64,000 nt of DNA from Liolophura sinensis (Eukaryota > Mollusca > Polyplacophora > Chitonida > Chitonidae), in the NCBI RefSeq assembly GCF_032854445.1, contig NC_088295.1, positions 30,004,470 to 30,068,469 of the forward strand, read 5' to 3'. The notes under the pieces were generated by a model that saw nothing but the letters and a program-made list of their open reading frames with translations, did no database searches and was not told the origin of the DNA. Below are positions 1 through 11,845 of this stretch, one piece after another. Positions within the stretch are counted from its first letter, which is position 1. Every line of letters starts with the position of its first letter. A program made the translations under genes and the position numbers.

Positions 1-840
1 ATGCCAACCGTCCATATGTTTAATATAGAAGTACGAATACCGTGTAAATTGATGAGAATGGAGAACACGTACAGGGTGGTTTATAAGAAAATATTTAATG
101 AAGTTTGCCGAGGCGTTTAGAACCGGAAACTAAAACCTTATTATTTACTTATTAGGTAAACAAATGGAATGTCGTTGGAGTCGAATGTGGAGTGCTTTCA
201 TTAAAGGTTAAGCTTAATCAAGCTGTATATTTCCAGCGGTATGCATACATATAAATCTCATCCCTGATTAGAGATTGTATCGGAGAAAGTTTTGACATTG
301 TGCCAACCATTTGACATAGCACTAATGAGTACAACTATAGGATAACCAAACTTAACCAACAACTAATCAGCAACAACAACAAAAACATTATGTCCGTGGC
401 TTTTAAAAAAACATGTAACCGTTTTATGTCATAAGTGGGTTAAGCCCTCAGTAACTAATTAAAAGCTCACTGGTTAGGATTGATAGAAATCCATTTGCAT
501 GGTCATTTCGGTCCATGAAGATTCGAAAAACTGCAATCACTGAGACGATATACGATGTCAATAAGCTTAGGTCATTCATGCACACCACATGGAATGGTAC
601 ATGTATGTCAGCAGTGTTAGGCTTCAGTAGCAATTGTAAAAACTGGTAAATCTACTGTATAACGTTTTACCTAATCTGTATTCTTGTTACTATGTGGACA
701 AGTTAAGATAAAAACAGATCAACAGAGCGTGCGTAAACAAGTTTTTAATAAAAACAATTAGCACTAAACAGTTCGTTAATTCCCTTTCAGAAGCGGTAGA
801 GGCTGATTCATATGTATATATTGAGCATAATTATGTTGTA
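1..840. other. Gene-free DNA, nothing recognised
   Basis: AT-rich DNA. Only short, unconvincing reading frames are present and I see no repeat I can name. It lies before the first recognisable part of duplicated unit A. Confidence 0.4.
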
Positions 841-3800
841 GCTTTCTCCTGTAATGAACACCAAAGACGCTGACGGGACATGCAAGAGGATAATTCAATC
901 AAACTTTTCCAGTCTATTTGATCCTGGTCAGCGTTCACATAATGGTAAGTGGTTGCAGATGACACGTAACTCAATGTTGCCGACTTCACTGCCAAGTAAA
1001 ACTCAGTGTTTCAATACATCGGGACCAAGAGCTCTGGTTTTGATTACATATGGTCGATAACAAGGCTCCTATCATAAAGCTAGTTTATTAGACCTCTTTG
1101 CACTTTACCACACAAGAGATAGAGAATTCTGAGACTTGTCACTTAGGAGTTTGTTTTTAAGTAAGGATAGTTTTATTTTAAGAATACATTCAATTCGATT
1201 GATAGGATTGATGTTGAACAGCACAATTATTGAGTTCGATTTATTTATCGCTTAAAGTAAAAACGTCCCTACTGTACCATGTGAGCTGTAAGAAATATTA
1301 GGCAGCCATTTTAATTTCCATATACTGAAACACTGGCGTCTTAAAATAGTTCCAAACAGTGAAATTTAAAGTAGACAAATAATAGAGAAGTTTGAAGATA
1401 AAAGACAGGTAATAGGTAAATTAATGTCAGTGGAGTAGGACTTTAACCTTTAGAAAGAAGACTTCGATTTCAAAACTGCCCTGTGCAACATGTTTTATAA
1501 TACTCAAGTAAACCACTGACTGTTACGAATTTAGACTTTAGCACAATTCAATCTGACGTCACAAATGTGATATTTAAGGTCTCCAGTCATTTTTATGTAA
1601 AACATATAAAAAATATACTTGCTTTATGAGTACCGCTTGGTGTGATTACCGTTGTCTGTATATGGGCTCATATAATCGACAAGTTCAATGTGTCTCCGAG
1701 TGCGTAGTTCCTAAATCTAAAATGCTATTATGAAAAAACGGTTATAGCAGATACAGCATTTACAAAATATATGATATTGCACATCACTGGATGCAGGCCT
1801 CAGTGTCATTCACGTTTGTTCAATAATTTAATAATCGATATGGGAAATTGTCTCTAAGCATCTGGTGTATTTTCGTATATTAAAATAGGGTTTTCTTGTT
1901 GGTACACTTTTTAGAGCCATCAAAATTCCTGACAATTAATTTGAAGTAGATTCGAGAGGCACAATCCCATTGATGCCTGGTCGTGTTATTCAACTTCATG
2001 CTTCACTAATTTAGAAGTGATGGGGATGAAATGTGTTTAATGGAATTTAAATAACCCACAATGAAATTTTACAAGGTTTAAACAGCCTAAGGCATAATTG
2101 TCACGTTTATGTTATACTTCAAAGAAGTCACTAATGGCATTCGTGATTACCGGTTGATTAAGGTTTGTTTTCATTCGGATGCGTGTTGGTCGTATAAGCG
2201 GCTGCTCGAAATAAATTAGGTATATTAAACCAGTGCATGGTTTGTTATGCATTGCCCAATGTGACACAGATTCCTGTCGTAGCACAGACCCCGGAAGGCT
2301 ATCGTAGTCACAACTGCCACAATCATGCACAGCTTTATTCAAATTCTAATCACATACAAATGCAATTTGATTTACATAGACAATATTTGAGATTCTTTCT
2401 TTACATCAACTTTTGAATGTGTTCTTATTTCAGATAGCTGTTACTTCTAACTGAAGGAGAAATGATTTTGAGTACACATTGTGCTTCAGTTAACAGTTTT
2501 CTGACGGTTCAGTTTGTGGACATTGTTCAGATAGAAGTGCCTGGCATTCTAATGCAGGTTAGTCATAAGGATGAAACTTCAGCAAATGTAGAGAAGGACG
2601 TCACGCTTCACAAGAGATAACTCTTGATCGGGGTGGTTTAAATTTACACTGGCTCAACCTCTGACGTTAAGTAATCGAACGTAATATGTCAATAATCCAT
2701 TATCCGTACAGGGTCTTTCGTCAGCGCCACTGGTCTCATTATCCACTCGCCACTATCCCGTACCTTACTATAAAACAATGTCAGATAGAAAACCACAAGA
2801 CTGGGTTTTATGACATCACTCAAAAGGCTATGGCTTCGTTTCTCTCTCCCCAAACTACCACTTCACATGTACCGCATTTGTAAACCGGCGCCAGGTCCAT
2901 GCCTGGTAGACTACTCTGCAAAGCAAACACTGCCCTGTAACACTCCAACACATCCAACACCGATATAAAAGCTTGAATTAGACATTAGTGTTATCTATTT
3001 GACCACTGTTATCAGGTCCCCAGAAGCCATGTTCACATCAAGTACGTAAGTACAACTGATAAGTTGACAATGTTGGCAAACTTTGAGATATTCATTAACA
3101 CCTGACACAGGCAGTTAAGCATCTCTTGAGAGATTTTACAACAAGTCATTAACTGTATAGGCAGCAATCATAATTACATGCCGTGCGATTTATTAAATTA
3201 GCACCGTGTTAGCCACGATTGCAAAAAACCAAAACCAAATTTTCGAATGTTATATATTACGTTTTAACCGGAAGCAATTTTTTTAACAAACCTCAAAAGG
3301 TTTCATTTACGGGCGTAAATGTTGTTGCTTGAAATGGTATATTATACAGAAGGAATTTTTTGTATAATGTCTTCGATTCCTGAGATCTCCGGGTAGCATA
3401 CCACCGCTCAGTCTCTGTTACTAACTCACACCATCCACTGCCATGAGCTGAATAAAGCAAGGCAACAAAAAAAGTCAGCTCACATGAACCGCACTGGCGA
3501 AGCATGCCAGCTTCCGTGCTGGTAAATTGACCTTCACTACTAAATTGGCTGTTACGTTCTCTCAGATTTTTGTGTTGACGCGGTAATACGTATGCCCTCT
3601 CTTCAAATCCGCTAAAACATCAACACAGTCAGCGTTATAAAAAGTCCGCTCCGCACTGACAGACACCGTCTTAAGACTGGGTATATGTGAACGTCAATAT
3701 CTTCTCATATTCTCAGCGAACAAGACACGGTTATCCACTCCAACACTGTAGCCAGTCCTCTTAAGATCCTTTGTACTGCAAAGTGAGATGGTCCATTCAC

Positions 3801-4497
3801 AGCCTGGAATTGTAAGCACCATTTAGGCGACGCTAGAAATGGCTATCAAAAAAATAGCGTTACTGGACTTGAATTACGGAGAAATTGTTTTAAAATGAAC
3901 GTGTGGAACATTTGGGTGTCACGTATCACGATAATATACCTTCATGTTGAAGCAAACCGACATCATCAATATACGGCACCTTTTTATTTACTGACGAATT
4001 CATTGAATAATGCTAATTTGTGTAACACCTGTAACGTCCTGAATAGAAATGGCAAATTGGATTTGAGTGATAAGAGAACCAATAACGGGTTCTCACATGC
4101 TGTCTATCTGAAGTAAAACTGTCACGTTCATAGTGTAAAAGATGATGTATTTCCTGTGTCGTATTACTTGATCAAGGTAGAGTTCGATGGGAAGATTGGA
4201 TGAATGAAATGACCCAAAAAGAAAAAATTCCATAGTCAGAATTTTCGTTCACTTACTTTGTAACAGTTTGCTAGAAAGTTTTTGTCATCAGGTCATCAGT
4301 CTTTCTCTTAACGTCAAAAGAAATAAAAGAACATGAGTGCAATAAACGTAATGTATTACACATAAACAAAAAAAAAAAACACGCATTTATTGTTCTCAAT
4401 TTTATTGAAAATAATCAATTTGTTGAAATCAGGTATAGCGGTGTCACAATGACAAATTACTTTTGAGCATCCATGGAAACTTCAGGTTAATCTCTAC

Positions 4498-4515
4498 CCC
4501 CTCCCCCCCCCCCCC
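4498..4515. repeat. Poly-C tract
   Basis: An almost pure run of C just upstream of a SINE. A simple repeat. Confidence 0.7.
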
Positions 4516-4524
4516 ATTCACCTG

Positions 4525-4714
4525 CACCGATACCACAGTTGGTAGAGCGTCCGCTTTGGGAGCGGTAGATCCAGGTTCAACCCTGGGTCGAGTCACACTT
4601 TAAAAGTTAAAGCCGTTCCTTCATGTCTCCGTAATTCAAGACATTCCTTCGTCGTGGAACATGTGAAAAATTGTTAAATACGACGTTAAACCCAAATCAC
4701 TCACTCGCTCACTC
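4525..4714 (+). mobile_element. SINE-2 family, internally shortened copy
   Basis: The 5' end is a tRNA-like head with an A-box-like stretch (GTTGGTAGAGCG) and a B-box-like stretch (GGTTCAACCCTGG). The 3' end carries the tail shared with the other SINE-2 copies (AAAATTGTT, then ACGACGTTAAACCCAAA and CACTCACTC repeats). About 150 bases of the middle present in the copies at 33826-34153 and 45324-45675 are missing. This is a Pol III-derived retroposon rather than a working tRNA gene: the body continues past the tRNA-like part into the SINE tail. Confidence 0.75.
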
Positions 4715-7649
4715 TAACCCCCATTAGCTATTACCTCTATGACTCCATGATCGAACATCATCCTACATATGCGGTGTGGCAGCATTGAGTCAGGAAACGC
4801 GTGTGTGGTGACGTCAGGTAGCGGTCTCAGGTAGCGTTTAGAAAGGACCATTGTCCAAGGTATGTTCAAGATTTCTGTACAAATTTGTCATGAGGACGTA
4901 AGGAGCGTTGCATGCGCTGCGAGGGCCCACCATTATTCCACGATCGAAGTTTTCTGTTGTCCATTGCCCATTTTACTCACTCCAGATGTCGCGATAGCCA
5001 ACGCTTGAGATTGCCAAAAAAATTAATCTAGTTTACACTCGGCGTTCTCTAGCGGTCGTTCGATGTTGCTATAGCTCACGTTCTATTGGATTCTTAAACT
5101 TCCTGTTGATAAAAAAATTTATGCAACATACACCTGTCTAGTAGTAACCACTCTTGTGGTAAAAGATATGATCATTAAACAATGGTGATAAACTTTCGGT
5201 TAGTTTTATAATATTGTCATTACTATTATACTGGCTACCTCAGGGAAACAACCCAGAATTAAGTGGCCTATTTATGAGATGCCTCTGTAAAACCTACCTG
5301 GAGTTGTCTCATCAATAGCGAATGAAACAATTTCTTGAGAATCAAGTGATTTCAAAAGTCCATTTAACGTTAAGTAAATGTCTTTGTAGGACCGATCAGC
5401 ATTTTCCTTAAATATGTAATTGTTGCGCTCGCTAAGTGGTATATTGTTGACTGATTAGATTGCATGGAGACTATACTAGACCATGCCTACATACATGTAT
5501 AACCTAAACCAATGCCGCGGGAAGTCATTTTACCTGCTGCGCAATATTATTATAAAGCTTGCGATTTAGGATTACGTGATCGATTTTACGTAATAAAATC
5601 TGCCGGGACTTAAAATTTGTTTTTCAAAGACGCATATCCTGGAATTCTTCCGAAGAGCAATTTCAAAGAGTTGCTGTCACGGGTAGTAACATATGCAGAG
5701 CGTTTTACTTCAGATGTATACACAAAATAAGTGAATCACTTTAATTTACATTGCATGTAAACCGCGCGACATTGGTAGATTAGGTCAAATGTTCTTATTT
5801 CTACTGTTTTGTAACAATCTTGTTTAAACTTATGACTATACATGAATATACATGAACAGGTACTATGGAACTAATGGGTTGCTTTTAAGGAAAATATTTC
5901 ATAATGTTGAAATTACCTCAGCAGATTGACGGCTGAACCATAAGAAAACTGCAGTTTAAAACCATTTGTCCGTCACAAGAAAGCTGATAAATCATTTTCT
6001 ACTATGTGTTCAGCCACTCCGTATTATATTTCGTATTATTTTTAAATTATGTCATCAGTACTAGCGAAATAAAATCTGAAACTCATCATCTATCTAGGAG
6101 CCTTACATATGGCTAAGCTGGTTAAGAATTTCGTTGTCAAGGATTTTCACTCCTCTCTTCTAAAAATACCAACTTTCATCTTCTTTATTGCTTGTTGCAT
6201 TATTTTTGACTGTGTTCATTTCTTTTCGAAAGGTACACATAAAATGGTGATGATGACAGTTTCTTGCAAGTTGTCACCATGAGATGCCCATCTCAGATAT
6301 TTTTCCAATTATTGATTTCGAACGGTGTGTATTAGAAACGTCTGAAACATGTAAACGTGGCAAGCAAATAATGGATAAATTGGCATGCCTACAATGCAAA
6401 AAACGCATTTGCCTTTGTAATGCCACTCTTAGGCAAAGTTTTGTAAAGCTGACGTTTTAAAATAGAAGACAGAAGGAAAAAAAATCAGGTGACGTTAGGG
6501 CCCTATTTATAGCGATGATATGATTCAGGTTAAATGCGAAGTGATTACGACAAAACCTGCTTTTAGTAAAACTTATATCAAGAAAATTAAGATTGGGAAC
6601 AAGGTATAGGGATGTTAATATATTTCCATGAAAACGCTGTATTCACCTTACATGACAGCCATCCTGCAACCGTATTGAAGGTCGAGCACGTTGTTTACTG
6701 ATGTTTTGATCTACTTATTGATGTTTAATTTATTTCATTCAAATAGATTTACTGAATAATAATGAAGTCGATAATTAAACTCAACTTCGTCGGATTTATT
6801 CCAATTTAGAACATATAACGTATACATATATTGCGTTTTAAGATAGAAATAGGAACAACCTTTTGATTTTTGTAAAATCTCATACTAGAACAACCTCACT
6901 ATTCCACTAATATAGACAGCTGCATTTACACTCCCCTGTTAAAACAGTCACAGAAGTAACTACTTCGTGGATACAAGCTTCGAAGCTATTGCACGTAAGA
7001 CTGATATGTTCCCTGCCAAGGGCGCTTGTGGTTGTTTGAAATTTTTTGGCGTTGATAACAAAACTTTGTTATTAAACACCTCTAGAAATTGTTACCCACG
7101 AAGTTTTAATAGTAATGAAAACTCAGTGTAAACACAACCTTTGCATAATTGCAGACCCGGTAATCTAAATCACACAGGCGCTGTGTTTTTCAGTTGGAGA
7201 TCGTAATTTCAGCATGTTCTTCCAGCGAAATATACATGTGTATGCATGTACACATTTTTCCTCAGGTAAAAGATTGCATCTACTGGACTTGACACACGCT
7301 TTTGTCGAAACCATTAGGTTGACGGGTGAGCATTTGGTATCATATAGATTCTTCAACAATGGAAATTCCCACCTCCACCTGTTGTTCTCTTTTTTCCAGG
7401 AGATTGTTTATGGTCTATGTATAAAGGTTATATTTGCGGTAACGCAAATGGACATTAAAATGTATACAAAAACAAAATCTGTTCGCTTTTCTTTCAGAAA
7501 ATGTAAATACATATATACATGTATACATTGTTTCATGCAGAGGTAGCATATGTGGACAAATGAAGGTCTGGTCATTGCATTCTACAGATTCCAAAACAAG
7601 GCACATGGCATGAAACATCGTAACCAGTCATAAAATGCAAAGCGATAAT

Positions 7650-10600
7650 ACAGTCAGACATCTGCAGTCAGATTAATGCTGCCAGACGTAACGGTGAATG
7701 GCTGCACGCAACCCGTAGCGCTATGTGTTGCCGACTTCACTGGTAACTGAGACTCTGTATTCCAGACTAGAGCGTGTATGCTTTCCCTGTGCTTGCCAAA
7801 AACTCTGCTTATGATCACCCACGTCGATAACAAGGCCTTAAGGAGTTTACCAGACAAGATACAGGAACCTAACAGAATTGACATCTAAGTGCTTGTGCGC
7901 TATTACAAGACTACAGCATATTCGACTGGTTTGAAAGTAAAATATAAATAGACTTCAGTACATTTTCTCATTAGAAGCCCAAACATGTACATGCACAAAA
8001 TATCTTTTGCCTTTCCTTGAATGCTGGTGGTGGTAATCATCTTTATTTTGAGGCTAGTAGAGGAATAGTGTATTTTATTATAAAAATGTGTTGTCTGTTA
8101 ACCGCTTTCTATTCTACACAGTATTAAACCTCAATCTGCAAAGTTTCCACCCTCGACTTTGGGGTATATTACCACAGATGAAACACTTATGACAAATACA
8201 GCGTAATTCTAGACCAGTAGCGTCTAATATATTGCACTTAACATCACTGTATTTTTTAAACATATTCTGCTTACGCCATGGTGCTAAGGGCGTGTGATTT
8301 GCTATTGTTTAATCATTTAGATTTAACACTTAGAGAGATGTCCTAACTGGGGTAAATTGACAAGAGGCCATGTTTCACCGGTTACACGTGACCACCTGCC
8401 AACTATCACACTGCGATCACTGACCTGGTTCATAATAGCTGTAACATAATGTTGTAGCATTTGTTTAGATTAAAACGCCTTTTAAAATGCACAATTTAAA
8501 AGATGTGAGAAGTTTGAACAATTAATTTAAAGTTGGTTGAAATTTATGTATTTGATTGCTGTTTTACCTTTTCATTTACTTGTATAAATATCATTATTTG
8601 AATTGTTTGAGAAATATATAGTTCTGAATACATACGGTAAAACCCTTGTGAACGGTATGGTATCTTCATGAACATTTTTCAGAAGGTGTTTAATTACTGA
8701 GCTCATTTAATTAATATAAAAGATAATGCATCCCCAATCTAGACTTGGGTGCAAGCATCACTTGCTTAAAGTGATCAAAAAAGATTACAAAGCCAGTGCT
8801 ATTTGTTTCCATTATTTAACGTTGAGGGTTTTTTTTGCGCTTTCGCGTATGTATTAGGGTTTGCAATACATCAACTGTAATATGCCTGTGTTCTGTTGCT
8901 ATCGATGGCATAAACATTACTCATATTTCTACATACTTATTTATTTATTTACTCAATTGGTGTTTTTCTCCGCACTCAAGAATACTTCATATTTCAGTGT
9001 ATTTTATACGACGGCGGCCAGAATCATGGTGGGAGGAAACCGGGCAGAGCCGGGGGAAACCCACGACCATCCGCAGGTTGCCAACAGACTCTACGTATCG
9101 ATAAATATGTACATATACCGTTGTTTACCATCTGTATCCTCCTGAATAGAAATGGTAAAACGTTTGTGAATGATATGAACGTCCACAAAATAACATCAGA
9201 TATTGCTTAATTAGAGTTCAACAGCGACATAGATATATCATATCTTTTACTAAAGATCAAGGTAGAGTTGAAATGAAAAGATCAGAAAAGAAAGAAGAAA
9301 AAGTCAGTGTTATTGTTAATGTGCTTTCTAACAATTTGCTGCTAAGCTTAAACAGAGTTGTTTCTCTTTTATGTTATTTCGTGTTATTTCTCTTTACGTT
9401 TTATCGTCGTAGCACGCTTAATAGTATAAGTGAAATAATCGGGATTTATAGTAAAAACTCACGTTTATTGTTCCCAGTCTCACTGAAAATAACGCAGATA
9501 AATCTTTTAGACCAATTTGTCGCAATGTGCGGTAAAGGTGTCCGTTAGACATCAATGACAAATTATTTGATCATTCAGAAACTTCGGGTTCAAGCGAGTG
9601 ACAATTTGCTGACATCGCCGAGTGTCCGGGTTCTCTGTGCTACTGAAACATCATTCTGAATGCACAATATGGCAGTATTACGTCAGGAAAATTGAGAGTG
9701 GTGAAGTAAAGTAGCGAGCTTAAACCGAATTACAAGGAAGTGAAAGGTGTTGACCTCTGTTCGCTTCCGCAAATAATCCATTTATTCAATCCCTTTATCA
9801 AGTTTCCAACTACTATGCGACTATTAGAAACCGATAAAATCCAGAGCAGAGGCTTAACCTGGAAAACCCAAGGCCTCCATTAGTGTTCCGCTATGTTTTA
9901 AAGACACGATCCCCTTGCAAGGGATTGCTATCACGATTTTCTTGGCAAAATGTGTATCTCTTTCCTTCCAAGCCCAAACTTTTTCCTTGTTTTTGTCGAA
10001 GTAGTGTGCAATACTAAACGAAATAGTAGCTAATTTTGTCGGAATATATGTAACATCTCTTTCTGAACAGCTCTATTTGGTTACTAAACAGATGTTTTTC
10101 CAACAATCCCCTACCCTATGCTCACTTTTGACCTGATATAGTTCAAGCTCACGCTTCAAATGAGCCCACGATTAAAATTTAATCCATTGTCGACATTAAT
10201 CCATCTCACATAATGTAAGATGGTCACCTCAGTCAAACAACCAGGAAGTTGCTGGATGACCTTGTAGAACGTTTCCCGAATTGTCTCCTAAACAACAAAT
10301 GCATAATTTCTTTAAGATCAAGCGATTTCAAAACTGTATTTAATGCCAAGTAATGGCCAGTCTACAGATTGACTATACACTGGAAGTAAGTTAACTACGT
10401 ATACACTTAGTTTCCTCCCACTGCACGGCAAAACAGTGGAAAGTCATTTAATCTCCTGCACAACGATTTTATGTTGATATTTATTCCAGGAATCTTGTGA
10501 AAGCATTTTGTTTCTGAAAATTTCCACAACCTTTTTTCTCTCCGCTACAGATGGAATTACTTTACACTTGCTCGTGTTGATATTGACAGGTTGTCACCGT

Positions 10601-10714
10601 GGGATGTACATCTTCTTTTTTCTATTCATAATTACTGCTTTTGAAGAGTTTATGTTAGAAACGGCTAAGGCATGTAAGACTGACAAGCAAAAAGTGGATA
10701 AATTGACAAGCTTG
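7650..10714 (+). repeat. Ancient direct duplicate, unit B (left part)
   Basis: Collinear with unit A at an offset of roughly 6.8 kb early on, shrinking to about 4.3 kb by 10.6 kb, so B has lost sequence relative to A. The clearest matching block is 9240-9590 against 4170-4480: ATCAAGGTAGAGTT, then CACGTTTATTGTTC-like, then CAATGACAAATTA motifs in the same order. Retrotransposon copy 1 interrupts the unit at 10714/16907 and the alignment resumes on the far side. No coding function recognised. Confidence 0.6.
8928..9092 (-). mobile_element. SINE-1 family, 3' part
   Basis: Read on the minus strand it has the SINE-1 body: GGTTTCCTCCCACCAT, then CTGGCCGCCGTCGTAT, then a TTGAGT motif and a (AAATA)n tail. 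The tRNA-like 5' head is absent. SINE-1 is the most abundant dispersed repeat in the window. Confidence 0.8.
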
Positions 10715-11731
10715 TGTTACGGTATTGAAAACAGCAACAGAAAACAGACTCAGTGACTCAATATTACAATGTAAACAATGCTTTATATATATATATATAT
10801 AAAATGAGACGTACAGTTTTACAGACAGTTCAACAACAACAACAACATACACATCAGTATTACCGGTCTTAAAAAGTTTCCAGTTCACCTTTGCATCCCA
10901 AGGAATGTATTCCAGGAAATCCAACGTAAAGACCACGGGATAAACACACAATTCACAAATTGTCCTAGACAGGTACTTCGCCAGGTTAGCGAACACGAAC
11001 ACAGTACACAGGTTACACGGAACTGGAACAGTCAAGCCTTTGAATGACGTCACACCCGCAGAGCACAACACAGGATAAATACAGGCATGGAGGTATAATC
11101 CACTTTAGAACAGTCACCGCTCCCGCAGAAACTCACAAACGAGCCGTTCAGAGACGTAGAGTAATGTCACCTTGTGGCAGAACGAACGTCCTTTGTAAAA
11201 CTGAAAACTTCAGTTTAGAGTCCTTGACGACCTTGACGGTCAGGTGAGGTCAGCGTGTTAAACAAATTACACAGTCAACACTGTATAATCATAATAAAGA
11301 TCCGAACACCAATAAACGTGACTTCCGCAGAAATTCACATAAACCAGACATCAGTACTACTGTGGTACACAAACGGTGCCGGCATAAAAAACTGTCCTCC
11401 CAAATGAAACTGGCATCACCAGCTCATATAAATATAATGGACTCGATACGAGAGCGTCTCACACTCTCCTGGCTCCCAGTGGATGCAACAAAAAATACCT
11501 CCACTCTGCACAGAAAACACGGCTTATATACGGTCCAGGTGGATTCAACTATTCTTAGACACAGAATTAACAGCCAATGAACAGCCAGTTAAATAAACAG
11601 AGCACTGAACACGGTGCTTTCGGCCAGGTTCGCGCTGTACATATATAACAGGGCCTGTTATGCTTATAACATATAACACCAAGGTCCGCAGACTAACAGT
11701 ACATGAAAACATGAAATAGTCATACATAACA
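10715..11731 (-). repeat. 3' LTR of copy 1
   Basis: 1017 bp, beginning and ending with the 5-bp inverted termini TGTTA/TAACA. Near-identical to 15891-16906; differences include (AT)8 versus (AT)6 and one fewer CAA unit. It contains a minus-strand TATA-like element, GTATATAAG, at about 11523-11531. Confidence 0.93.
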
Positions 11732-11743
11732 CCCCCACCCTTC
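11732..11743 (-). other. Polypurine tract of copy 1
   Basis: On the minus strand a 12-base all-purine/T-interrupted run, GAAGGGTGGGGG, directly abuts the 3' LTR. This is where plus-strand DNA synthesis is primed in LTR elements. Copies 2 and 3 have GAAGGATGGGGG at the same place. Confidence 0.8.
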
Positions 11744-11845
11744 AGGGAAAGAAAGTTTTGCATAAAACTTTCTTTAACATATTCATAATTATGAATAATA
11801 ATAACGTTTACCACAGTCTTTAAAAACAAAGCTGCAGAAAACCAA

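Larger units (their letters stand above)
840..6990 (+). repeat. Ancient direct duplicate, unit A (best preserved of three)
   Basis: Blocks of this interval align collinearly by eye with two later intervals. The block at 850-1100 (shared motif TTGCCGACTTCACTG, then a GTCGATAACAAGGC-like motif) recurs near 7690-7870 and, more diverged, near 17770-17990. The block at 2400-3050 matches 19150-19690 (shared CGTTTCTCTCTCC-like and AGCAAACACTGCCCTG motifs). The blocks at 4130-4480, 5290-5380 and 6170-6440 match 9240-9590, 10270-10360 and 10530-10714 plus 16907-16960. Divergence is high, with many indels, so the duplication is old. I see no conserved long reading frame. A short SINE (4525-4714) inside it is a later insertion. 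Unit borders are approximate. Confidence 0.6.

Noticed and set aside
4527-4600. Functional tRNA gene
   Set aside because: The tRNA-like sequence continues into a SINE body and tail shared with other copies, so it is a SINE head.
11044-11580. Short plus-strand frames repeated in every LTR as genes
   Set aside because: They lie antisense to the element and are conserved only because the LTRs are nearly identical.
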